Source: Nitrospirota bacterium
Lineage (GTDB): Bacteria > Nitrospinota_A > UBA7883
Direction of reading: 5' to 3'
DNA length: 9,951 nucleotides
NCBI GenBank assembly: GCA_011052055.1
Contig: DRJW01000387.1
Coordinates: 1-9,951 of the forward strand
Shown here: in pieces, positions 1 through 6,886 of the stretch
Numbering within the stretch: the stretch's first letter is position 1
Layout of the letters: each line of letters opens with the position of its first letter
Made by a program: the position numbers and the translations under genes
The notes under the pieces: model-generated
The model's input: only the letters and a program-made list of their open reading frames with translations
The model's database searches: none
What the model was told of the DNA's origin: nothing

Positions 1-64
1 ATTTTCCCCTCCCGCGACGGGGGGGGAGTGGCTGGGCCACAGCCGTAACGGGGGTGGCGTAAAA

Positions 65-138
65 TGTCATCCCGCGCTTGACGCGGGATCTCGGAGACCA
101 CGGCTCCCGGATCAAGTCCGGGACGGGCCGGGGTGACA
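65..138. repeat. REP-like inverted hairpin pair (REPIN-type element)
   Basis: Two GC-rich hairpins sit in inverted orientation. The first pairs 69-76 with 82-89 (8 bp, loop CTTGA). The second pairs 105-111 with 117-123 (7 bp, loop TCAAG). The two loops are reverse complements of each other. The outer ends TGTCATCCCG (65-74) and CGGGGTGACA (129-138) form a 10-bp terminal inverted repeat with one mismatch, which would be a G-U pair in RNA. The whole 74 bp is therefore one large imperfect palindrome that can fold either as two hairpins or as one long cruciform. Repeats of the type GTCATCCCG...CTTGA...CGGGA are widely dispersed in many bacterial genomes, where they are usually non-autonomous and mobilised in trans. 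Only one copy is visible here, so the repeat status is inferred from its form. Confidence 0.65.
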
Positions 139-249
139 GGATGATAGGGGGGGCCCGCCCGTGACGTAAGCCATCATGCTTGACAGGTCACGCGGGGCGC
201 ATAACTCTCACGATTTTCAGACTCATTTCATATTGGAAAAGGCTGATAA

Positions 250-278
250 TTGCGATCCTTTGGAGTATATTATATTAT
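250..278 (+). promoter_or_regulatory. Candidate sigma70-type promoter for the signalling operon
   Basis: A -35-like TTGCGA (250-255, 4 of 6 matches to TTGACA) is separated by 17 bp from a -10-like TATTAT (273-278, 5 of 6 matches to TATAAT). It lies in the only AT-rich part of the upstream region. Transcription would begin near 285 and give a leader of about 80 nt before the first gene. The call rests on consensus matching alone. The TATATTATATTATG stretch allows other -10 registers. Confidence 0.4.
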
Positions 279-363
279 GAAGGAGGTAGTTGGTCCGTAA
301 CCGTAACGCGCTAATCAAGAAACAGCGTGTTGGATATGTTTTGGGTAACATTGGAGTGGGTTG

Positions 364-1515
364 ATGCGCATAGAGCCAAAACTCCTTCTGTCTTTTGTTT
401 TTTGCGTCTGCCTGGCTACGCTCAACCCGGCCTGTGAGAGGCATAGGGAAAAAACGAAAACCGTGGCGCCAACCAGAGACAGCCTGTCCCAACACCCGAT
501 CTATTCCAAATACAAATTCAATAATTCTGAAAATATAATAAATATCGGCATACAGCCTCTTTGGGCGCCCACGGGTCTTATCACCGAAGCGATCAGGCGT
601 GACAATGTTTTACGATCAGCCTTGTCCGGGCTTGGCCTTTCTATCAGGCTATATCCATTCTTGAAAGGCGATGATGTAAACTTTTTTTTAAACCGGGGAG
701 ACCTTGACGCCGGTATAGGAGGCGACATGCCAGCGTTAACAGCCGCCGCCGCCTTCGACGTTACCATCTCCTCCCTGATTCAGTATGGATACACTTCAAT
801 AGTCGCAAACCACCATATGCTACTCATCGATCTACGCGGCAGATCGATTGGTTATGCGTATGGCTCGAACGCTCACTATGGCCTGCTCAACGCGCTCGAA
901 TATGAGGCGATTACGAAAGATGACGTAGACCTGCTTCCTATGGACGTAACCTTGATGCCGGAATCACTGCACAAAAGAGAGATATTCGCCTTTTCCGCCT
1001 GGGAGCCGACTCCCACCATAGCATTGAATAAATATAGCGACATGGTTGTGATACACAGGTCGTTGAGCACCGGCTATCTATACTTTCGAAAGTCATTTTC
1101 GGACAAAAATCCCCAGGGTGTTCGCCAGTTGATAGCGGCGGAAATTCGCGCAATCAGGTGGATGCAGGAGGACAGACGCAACCTGAGACTGGCCAGCCAA
1201 TGGGCGTTATCAGGAGGCAAAGGAGTGTCAGGCGGAAAACTGGGCGTAACGGTCGAGCAAAATGTCGATTTAGCTGTAAATGATATTTTGGGCGTAGCTT
1301 CCAGCGCCAATATTCCAAAAAAACTGTTAGCCGATGACGGCGCGCTAAACAAGGAGTTCAGGTTCTTGAAGGCTATTGGCAAAATTCCGGTCAACATCGG
1401 TTGGGAGCGGGTACGCGACAGCTTTGACATGCAAACAGCCAGGCAGATAGTGGCAAACCAGAATAAATATTTCTTAAACAGGTTTAAATACGAAGCGGGC
1501 GATAATGACAACTGA
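364..1515 (+). CDS. Orphan SsuA/NMT1-like periplasmic substrate-binding lipoprotein
   Basis: This 383-aa protein is probably an extracytoplasmic ligand-binding protein of the SsuA/TauA/NMT1-like class (periplasmic binding protein type II fold). Residues 7-20 are a hydrophobic signal segment followed by LNPAC at 20-24, a somewhat off-consensus lipobox. That would leave Cys24 as the lipidated N-terminus, followed by a charged linker. The binding fold starts near residue 57 with NIGIQPLWAPTG. It has the family-typical D-A-G-I-G-G-D-M-P-A-L stretch (115-125) and a WEP motif (213-215) expected in the second lobe. ATG 364 is chosen over TTG 361 because GGAG at 353-356 is well spaced from it. The gene is first in the operon and overlaps the histidine kinase by 11 bp. 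No ABC permease or ATPase gene is adjacent, which argues for a sensory rather than a transport role. The ligand cannot be deduced. Family assignment is fairly sure; the sensory role is inference. Confidence 0.75.
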   Translation: MRIEPKLLLSFVFCVCLATLNPACERHREKTKTVAPTRDSLSQHPIYSKYKFNNSENIINIGIQPLWAPTGLITEAIRRDNVLRSALSGLGLSIRLYPFLKGDDVNFFLNRGDLDAGIGGDMPALTAAAAFDVTISSLIQYGYTSIVANHHMLLIDLRGRSIGYAYGSNAHYGLLNALEYEAITKDDVDLLPMDVTLMPESLHKREIFAFSAWEPTPTIALNKYSDMVVIHRSLSTGYLYFRKSFSDKNPQGVRQLIAAEIRAIRWMQEDRRNLRLASQWALSGGKGVSGGKLGVTVEQNVDLAVNDILGVASSANIPKKLLADDGALNKEFRFLKAIGKIPVNIGWERVRDSFDMQTARQIVANQNKYFLNRFKYEAGDNDN

Positions 1516-3595
1516 TCGTAATAACAACCAGTCGGCCTCCAACCAGCCGCAACGGCGCCCTTTTTTTAGCCTGAGACACAAGATGCTGGTCTATTTCGGC
1601 CTGCTCTTTGCCGTCTCTTTAGTTGTTATAGAGTTGGTCTCCTTATTTGGCGCGCCATATACCGATTATGAAGGTGAGTTCTATTATCAGCAAAACGGGA
1701 TATTTCGGAGCCTCAACCATGTAGCGGACTCGAAAAAAAAATATCTTGTGAGTTTGATAGAAGAACGTAGAAACAACATCATGGCTTTGGCGAAAAGCGG
1801 GATGTTGAGAGATGATGGATCAAAATTGCATGCCTTGTTTGGTAAATTTACGGCGTCAGGCATGCAAGGAGGAGCATTGTGGAGCGCTATACGCAAGGAA
1901 AAATCTTTCAAAATGATCGTCGGGCATATAAAACTCCTCAAAAGACAATACAAGATGTACGAAAAAATCGAAATAGCCGACATTGCGACAGGAGTCGTGA
2001 TCGCGTCCACAGACGATGATGATCTTGGCGAGAACGTTTTCAGGAAATACGCCTTTATGGCTTCGCGAGAAAATAGAAATCTATCGAAAATCAGTTTTGA
2101 TAAAACGGGAAACGATTTTGGCTTGCGCCTCGTCGAACCGGTTCTGGATATAAAAACGGACGCCTCAGGCGAGAATCAAATCATACTTGTTTTGATAGCG
2201 CATGTTGACCCCAGCGCAGTCATCTACCCCCTGCTTCACACCGGTCGGGGATTGAACGAAACCGGAGAGGTCGTGCTGGTCGATTCAGATGCAAAGATAA
2301 TAGCTCCTCTCAAGTATAAATTGCCTAATGGATTAACGGCAGTACCCCTTGAATACCAGATCAAGGCAAAACCGGCCATGATGGGGGCGAGTGGTGAGGA
2401 GGGCATAACCGTAGGTGATGATTATCGCGGTGAACCTGTCCTCGCCGCATACAGGCATATTCTCATCTCCCCGGATATCGAGTGGGGCATGGTTGTGAAA
2501 ATCGATAAATCAGAAGCCTTTGCGCCGCTGTATCAACGGCTTGAAACCGTAACCTATGTCGGCTCCATCGGCCTTATGGTTACGCTCTTGCTGGCCTGGT
2601 TTCTTGCGTACAGGATGTCGACTCCCTTAATGGCTCTTAGCCGGGCCGCAGGAAAAGTGGAAAGAGGAGAGATGATAGAGCGCGTCGAATCGACCGGCTC
2701 TATCGAAACGTATACGCTGGCGTCGGCGTTTAATTCTATGACAACCAAAATACATTCCCGGCGCGTCAAGCTTGAAGATATGGTTTTTAAACGTACCGTG
2801 GAATTACAAAGCGCCAACGCCGACCTGGTGGGTGAGATAGCAGAGCGCAAGAAGGCGGAGGAGGAGCTTGCCAAGCACCGCGATCATCTCGAAGAACTGG
2901 TTCAAGAGCGCACGAACGAGTTGTCCAGCGTCAACAAGGAGCTTGAGGCGTTCGCTTACTCCGTCTCTCACGATCTTCGCGCCCCGTTACGTGGCATAGA
3001 CGGATTCAGCAAGGCTCTTCTGGAGGATTACGCAGACAAAGTGGACGACACCGGCAAGGATTACCTCAGCCGTGTGAGCGCCGCCACACTTAAAATGTCC
3101 CAACTGATAGACGATCTGCTGACCCTGTCCCGCGTCACCCGGAGCGAGGTGACGGCAGAGCCGGTGGACTTGAGCGCGCTCGCGCATGATGTGGCCGATG
3201 ATCTGCGCAAAGAACAACCGGAGCGCATGGTAAAGATCAGTATTGAAAAAGACCTGGTCGCGCAAGGAGATAAACGCCTGTTGCGCGTCGTATTATATAA
3301 TCTTATGAGCAACTCGTGGAAGTTCACATGGAAACGTCTGGACGCCAGTATAGAGATCGGCGCGGCCAGGCGTGACGGAAAGATTGTTTATTTTGTTCGC
3401 GATAACGGGGTGGGGTTCGATATGAAATACGTCGGCAAACTGTTCGGCGCTTTCCAGCGGCTCCACACGCTATCGGAGTTTCCGGGGACTGGCATCGGAT
3501 TGGCGATTGTTCAACGTATTATCCACCGGCACGGCGGGCGAGTCTGGGCGGAGGCGGAAGTGGATAAAGGGGCTGTTTTCTATCTCACTTTGTAA
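1505..3595 (+). CDS. Membrane sensor histidine kinase (Cache-like sensor, HAMP, HisKA, HATPase)
   Basis: This 696-aa kinase should autophosphorylate on His489 and pass the phosphate to a receiver domain. Residues 1-26 are hydrophilic and cytoplasmic. A first membrane helix lies at about 27-48, an extracytoplasmic region of about 300 residues at 50-345 resembles a double-Cache sensor, and a second helix lies at about 350-368. Then come a HAMP linker (about 369-423), a charged coiled coil (about 425-480) and HisKA with SVSHDLRAPLRG around His489. The ATPase domain has an N-box near NLMSNSWKFT (599-608), G1 DNGVGFD (633-639) and G2 GTGIGLAIV (661-669), and the protein ends shortly after it. The HisKA and ATPase types resemble kinases that partner Rcp1-like regulators, and such a regulator follows 15 bp downstream. 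ATG 1505 has only a weak upstream ribosome site, so translation probably depends on coupling from the overlapping binding-protein gene. The ligand is unknown. Confidence 0.9.
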   Translation: MTTDRNNNQSASNQPQRRPFFSLRHKMLVYFGLLFAVSLVVIELVSLFGAPYTDYEGEFYYQQNGIFRSLNHVADSKKKYLVSLIEERRNNIMALAKSGMLRDDGSKLHALFGKFTASGMQGGALWSAIRKEKSFKMIVGHIKLLKRQYKMYEKIEIADIATGVVIASTDDDDLGENVFRKYAFMASRENRNLSKISFDKTGNDFGLRLVEPVLDIKTDASGENQIILVLIAHVDPSAVIYPLLHTGRGLNETGEVVLVDSDAKIIAPLKYKLPNGLTAVPLEYQIKAKPAMMGASGEEGITVGDDYRGEPVLAAYRHILISPDIEWGMVVKIDKSEAFAPLYQRLETVTYVGSIGLMVTLLLAWFLAYRMSTPLMALSRAAGKVERGEMIERVESTGSIETYTLASAFNSMTTKIHSRRVKLEDMVFKRTVELQSANADLVGEIAERKKAEEELAKHRDHLEELVQERTNELSSVNKELEAFAYSVSHDLRAPLRGIDGFSKALLEDYADKVDDTGKDYLSRVSAATLKMSQLIDDLLTLSRVTRSEVTAEPVDLSALAHDVADDLRKEQPERMVKISIEKDLVAQGDKRLLRVVLYNLMSNSWKFTWKRLDASIEIGAARRDGKIVYFVRDNGVGFDMKYVGKLFGAFQRLHTLSEFPGTGIGLAIVQRIIHRHGGRVWAEAEVDKGAVFYLTL

Positions 3596-3610
3596 GCGAG
3601 GGTGATCAAA

Positions 3611-4063
3611 ATGAATAACGATAAAATTATACTTTTAGTTGAAGACAATCCAGACGACGAGGCGTTGACTCTGCGGGCGTTAAAGAAGAATAATATAGCC
3701 AACGAAGTTGTAGTGGCGCATGACGGAGAGGAGGCGCTTGATTACCTGTTCGCGACGGGCGCATATCAAGGCCGGGATACAGGTGTCATGCCTACGGTTA
3801 TCCTGCTGGATCTGAAACTTCCCAGGGTGGACGGCCTGGAGGTATTGAGACGATTACGCTCGGATGAGAGAACAAAACTTCTCCCCGTTGTCATCCTCAC
3901 CTCCTCTGATGAAGAGCAGGATATGATCAAAAGCTACAACCTCGGGGCCAACAGCTACGTGCGAAAGCCGGTTCAATTCACCCGGTTTTCAGAAGCGGTA
4001 AGACAACTGGGATTGTACTGGCTCCTTTTAAACGAGCCTCCTCCGGTCTCTAAGGGAAAATAA
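3611..4063 (+). CDS. Single-domain Rcp1-like response regulator
   Basis: This is a 150-aa stand-alone receiver domain with no output domain. The acidic pocket is Glu11-Asp12 (LLVEDNPDD), the phospho-acceptor is Asp67 (ILLDLKLP), and the switch and conserved residues are Thr97 (ILTSS) and Lys119 (VRKP). The motif DNPDDEALTLRAL, the insertion around 50-60 and the C-terminal GLYWLLLNEPP are typical of the Rcp1 branch, which is best known as the partner of cyanobacterial phytochrome Cph1 and is widespread beside Cache/PAS kinases. It probably takes phosphate from the kinase just upstream and acts by protein contact or passes phosphate on. ATG 3611 is preferred to GTG 3602 because the ribosome site GAGGGTG (3598-3604) is well spaced for the ATG and would overlap the GTG. 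The stop codon TAA directly abuts the ATG of the next gene. Confidence 0.92.
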   Translation: MNNDKIILLVEDNPDDEALTLRALKKNNIANEVVVAHDGEEALDYLFATGAYQGRDTGVMPTVILLDLKLPRVDGLEVLRRLRSDERTKLLPVVILTSSDEEQDMIKSYNLGANSYVRKPVQFTRFSEAVRQLGLYWLLLNEPPPVSKGK

Positions 4064-6868
4064 ATGAGCGAGCCTCTCCGTGTTTTGATAGTCGAGGACT
4101 TGGAAGATGACGCTATATTGCTGGCGCTTGCGCTCAAGCGCGGCGGTTACGATCTTGAGTTCAAGCGTATCGATACTCCGAGCGCCTTTGATTTAGAGAT
4201 CAAAAGAGGATATTGGGACATCATTATCTCCGATTACGCAATGCCGCAATTTTGTGGTCTTGACGCGCTGGAGATTCTGAATGAGTCCGGGATCGACATT
4301 CCATTTATTCTGGTTTCAGGCACAATCGGCGAGGATGTGGCGGTGGAGGCCATGAAATCAGGAGCGCACGATTATTTCATAAAGGGCAACTTAAAGCGCC
4401 TTGCGGTTTCTGTCAAACGCGAGCTCCGTGAGGCCGGGATGAGAAGAGAGCGTAAAAAAGCTGTGGAGGCGCTAAAAGAAAGTGAGCTTAAATACCGCGC
4501 GTTATTTGAGAATTCCAGGGATCCGATCTATATAAACAAGAAAGACGGGGAGTTTATTGACTGTAACCAGTCATTCCTGGATCTATTCGGCTATACAAAA
4601 CAAGAAGTGGAGAAGATAAACACCTGCGATATATATATGAATCCTGATGATCGGACCAGGCTTATCGGTGAAATAAAGATCAACGGATTCGCAAGTGATT
4701 TCGAGGTGAAAATGCGCAAAAAGGATGGCGCTTTGATGGACTGTCTGATCTCCGCGACCACGCGGCTGGATGAAGAGGGAGCCGTCATCGGCTACCAGGG
4801 CATAATACGCGACATAACCGAACGCAAGCGGGCGGAAAAAGAGATAAGGAACTCTAACAGAATGCTTCAGATGTTATCTGAATGCAACCAGGCGCTCATC
4901 CGCTCGAAAAATGAAAATGCGCTGTTAAACGAGATTTGCAGGATCATTATCGACGCCGGCGGGTATCGTCTCGCCTGGGTGGGATATGCTGATAAAGGCG
5001 AGAAGAAAAGGGTGATTCCGATGGCCCAGTCAGGTTTTGAGAAGGGATACCTCGAAACCCTGGATATCATATGGGCGGATGCGGAGCGGGGTAGAGGGCC
5101 GACCGGGACGGCCATAAGAACCGGTGTTCCGAGCGTGGCGCATGATATCCACAACGATCCGCAGTTCAAGCCGTGGCGCGCCCAGGCCGAAAAAAGAGGA
5201 TATTCCTCTTCAGCCGCGATTCCCCTGGTCTTTGACATGCAACCTATCGGCGCCCTGAACATTTACTCTTCAGTGAAAGACGCTTTCGACAAAAGGGAAA
5301 TGACCCATCTAATAGAGCTGGCGGACGATCTGGCCTATGGAATCCAGGCGCTTCGAACAGGTCAAGAGCGTAAACAGGCGGAGCACGAGCTTTCCCGTCT
5401 TGCGATCGCTATTGACCATGCGGAGGAGGCTGTCGTGATAACCGGCGCGGAAGGAACGATCCAATACGTCAACCCTGCCTTTGAGCGAATAACCGGTTAT
5501 GCAAAACAAGAAGCCATCGGCCAGAATCCCAGAATACTTAAAAGCGGCAAACACGATGAATCCTTCTATAAAGATTTGTGGGATACGGTCACCAACGGCG
5601 AAGTATGGCATGGCCGTATGATCGACAAGAAAAAATCGGGTGAATTGTACGAAGAAGAATCTACCATTTCACCCATCAAAGATAAAACCGGCGCCATAAC
5701 CGGATACGTGGCGGTCAGGCGCGACGTGACCAAAGAGATCCTCCTCGAAAAAGAGCTTTGGGAAACACAAAAGCTAAACGCCATAGGAACACTGGCGGGC
5801 GGTATCGCGCACGATTTGAACAATATCCTCATGCCTATCTTAGGATATTCGACAATGGCCAAGGATATAGCGGTCAAGGATTCTGAAACCGAAGAATGCC
5901 TGAATGAAATAATATCGGCAGGCCACCGCGCCAAAGAACTCGTTAAGCAGATACTGACTTTCAGCCGCCGAGGCGACCAGGACTTTCAGTCCCTGGAAAT
6001 TTATCTCATCGTAAAGGAAGTCTTGAAACTGATGAAGGCCACAATTCCCGCCACTATTAAAATCGTCGAAAATATAGATACCAGATCCAGCTACATTATG
6101 GGCGACGCGACACAGATTCACCAGGTCGTCGTCAATCTGTGCACCAACGCCGCCTACGCCATGAAAGAAAATGGTGGTGTTTTAACAGTAACCTTGCGGC
6201 GCAAACGGTTCGAGAACTCCTTTCAGGATTTCGTGAAACTGAGCGTGAGCGATACAGGAGGCGGGATGGAGCCCGCAACGCTTGAAAGAATATTCGAGCC
6301 TTTTTTTACCACCAAACCGGAGGGGGAGGGCACGGGGCTTGGGCTGTCGGTCATTCACGGAATTGTGGAAAGCCACGGCGGCCATATTGATGTGGAGAGC
6401 CAGCCTTGCGAGGGAACGACGTTTCATATTTTACTGCCCTTGATCGAGCGGGCGCCTGGCGGCAAAAGCATTGAGCAAGAGAAATATAAAAAAGGAAAAG
6501 CAAAAGGCAAAGCGCTGGTTGTAGACGATCAAGTCGATGTTGTCAAAACGATCGGAAAAATCCTGAATTTCCTTGGCTATAAAACTACGATCATGACGGA
6601 CAGTGAAGAGGCGTTAAAACATTTTGCGAAGAATCCAGATGTCTACGATTTCGTAATCACAGACATGACCATGCCGAAGATGACGGGTGACAAACTGGCG
6701 AGGGAGATAATGAAACTGCGCGAAGACATCCCGGTGATTCTGATGACCGGATACAGTGACACTATTGATAAAGAGAAGGCCAGAGAAATCGGCGTCCGGG
6801 CGTTGATTAACAAGCCGATCACATCCTATGAGCTTAGCAGTGTTCTCGACCGTGAGCTGGTTGATTGA
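4064..6868 (+). CDS. Hybrid histidine kinase REC-PAS-GAF-PAS-HisKA-HATPase-REC
   Basis: This is a 934-aa soluble hybrid kinase with no membrane segment or signal peptide. The domain order is: N-terminal receiver (1-120; Glu11-Asp12, acceptor Asp57 in SDYAMP, Lys107); PAS 1 (about 140-258, ending IIRDITERK); GAF (about 265-430, with GGYRLAWVGYAD); PAS 2 (about 442-560, with VNPAFERITGY); HisKA with His583 in GGIAHDLNNIL; HATPase with N691-N695, G1 DTGGGM (730-735) and G2 GEGTGLGLSV (754-763); a basic linker rich in K and G (about 800-816); and a C-terminal receiver (817-934; Asp821-Asp822, acceptor Asp867, Thr895, Lys917). All residues needed for autophosphorylation and relay are present. The N-terminal receiver suggests it takes input from another kinase, plausibly the upstream membrane kinase. 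The start is clear: AAGGGA sits at 4052-4057 and the ATG abuts the previous stop. No output or DNA-binding domain is present. PAS and GAF ligands are not predictable. Confidence 0.93.
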   Translation: MSEPLRVLIVEDLEDDAILLALALKRGGYDLEFKRIDTPSAFDLEIKRGYWDIIISDYAMPQFCGLDALEILNESGIDIPFILVSGTIGEDVAVEAMKSGAHDYFIKGNLKRLAVSVKRELREAGMRRERKKAVEALKESELKYRALFENSRDPIYINKKDGEFIDCNQSFLDLFGYTKQEVEKINTCDIYMNPDDRTRLIGEIKINGFASDFEVKMRKKDGALMDCLISATTRLDEEGAVIGYQGIIRDITERKRAEKEIRNSNRMLQMLSECNQALIRSKNENALLNEICRIIIDAGGYRLAWVGYADKGEKKRVIPMAQSGFEKGYLETLDIIWADAERGRGPTGTAIRTGVPSVAHDIHNDPQFKPWRAQAEKRGYSSSAAIPLVFDMQPIGALNIYSSVKDAFDKREMTHLIELADDLAYGIQALRTGQERKQAEHELSRLAIAIDHAEEAVVITGAEGTIQYVNPAFERITGYAKQEAIGQNPRILKSGKHDESFYKDLWDTVTNGEVWHGRMIDKKKSGELYEEESTISPIKDKTGAITGYVAVRRDVTKEILLEKELWETQKLNAIGTLAGGIAHDLNNILMPILGYSTMAKDIAVKDSETEECLNEIISAGHRAKELVKQILTFSRRGDQDFQSLEIYLIVKEVLKLMKATIPATIKIVENIDTRSSYIMGDATQIHQVVVNLCTNAAYAMKENGGVLTVTLRRKRFENSFQDFVKLSVSDTGGGMEPATLERIFEPFFTTKPEGEGTGLGLSVIHGIVESHGGHIDVESQPCEGTTFHILLPLIERAPGGKSIEQEKYKKGKAKGKALVVDDQVDVVKTIGKILNFLGYKTTIMTDSEEALKHFAKNPDVYDFVITDMTMPKMTGDKLAREIMKLREDIPVILMTGYSDTIDKEKAREIGVRALINKPITSYELSSVLDRELVD

Positions 6869-6886
6869 TAAATATCAAAACCTCAC
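6852..6886. terminator. Dyad across the convergent stop codons (possible bidirectional terminator)
   Basis: An imperfect hairpin spans the ends of the two converging operons. It pairs GTGAG (6852-6856) with CTCAC (6882-6886), GTT (6860-6862) with AAC (6879-6881), and TTGAT (6865-6869) with ATCAA (6874-6878) around an AAAT loop. This gives 13 pairs, with bulges only on the left arm. It covers both stop codons. Neither strand has a T-tract after it, so it does not fit a canonical intrinsic terminator. It could slow polymerase or protect 3' ends, or be chance. Confidence 0.25.

Larger units (their letters stand above)
1..363. other. Non-coding upstream region
   Basis: I see no convincing gene in this stretch. 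The first 60 bases are very G-rich, with an eight-G run at 19-26, a CTCCC/GGGAG pair (9-13 with 24-28) and a small GGCTG/CAGCC hairpin (30-34 with 40-44). None is followed by a T-tract, so I do not call a terminator. A REP-like inverted hairpin pair follows at 65-138, then weak dyads (CGTGAC at 160-165 with GTCACG at 187-192). From about 220 the composition turns AT-rich and holds a candidate promoter at 250-278, a strong ribosome-binding-like AGGAGG at 281-286 with no well-spaced start codon, and a tandem CCGTAA repeat at 295-306. The sequence upstream of position 1 is not visible, so what the left part belongs to is unknown. Confidence 0.7.

Noticed and set aside
19..54. Possible G-quadruplex from the G-runs near the left end
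   Set aside because: The runs are irregular, one loop would be about 13 nt, and the same bases can form competing hairpins, so the call is not supported.
160..192. CGTGAC/GTCACG inverted repeat as an operator
   Set aside because: The 6-bp arms are separated by 21 nt in a GC-rich area next to the REP-like element; chance pairing or decayed repeat is as likely.
180..207. Perfect TTGACA at 180-185 as a -35 box
   Set aside because: No acceptable -10 hexamer lies 16-18 bp downstream; the nearest candidates (CATAAC at 200, TAACTC at 202) are badly spaced or poor matches. The 250-278 pair is better.
1074..1511. Long open frame on the minus strand within the binding-protein gene, and similar antisense frames across the kinase genes
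   Set aside because: They lie inside strongly recognisable genes on the other strand, show no family motifs and have no ribosome sites; they are shadows of the real frames.
364..1515. Thiamine-precursor biosynthesis enzyme (THI5/NMT1 proper)
   Set aside because: The fold family is shared, but the protein has an N-terminal export signal with a lipobox-like LNPAC, and lies in a signalling operon without thiamine genes.
1505..6868. Phytochrome light-sensing system, suggested by the Rcp1-like regulator
   Set aside because: The membrane kinase has a Cache-like extracytoplasmic sensor, and the GAF of the hybrid kinase lacks an adjacent PHY-type domain or a recognisable bilin site.
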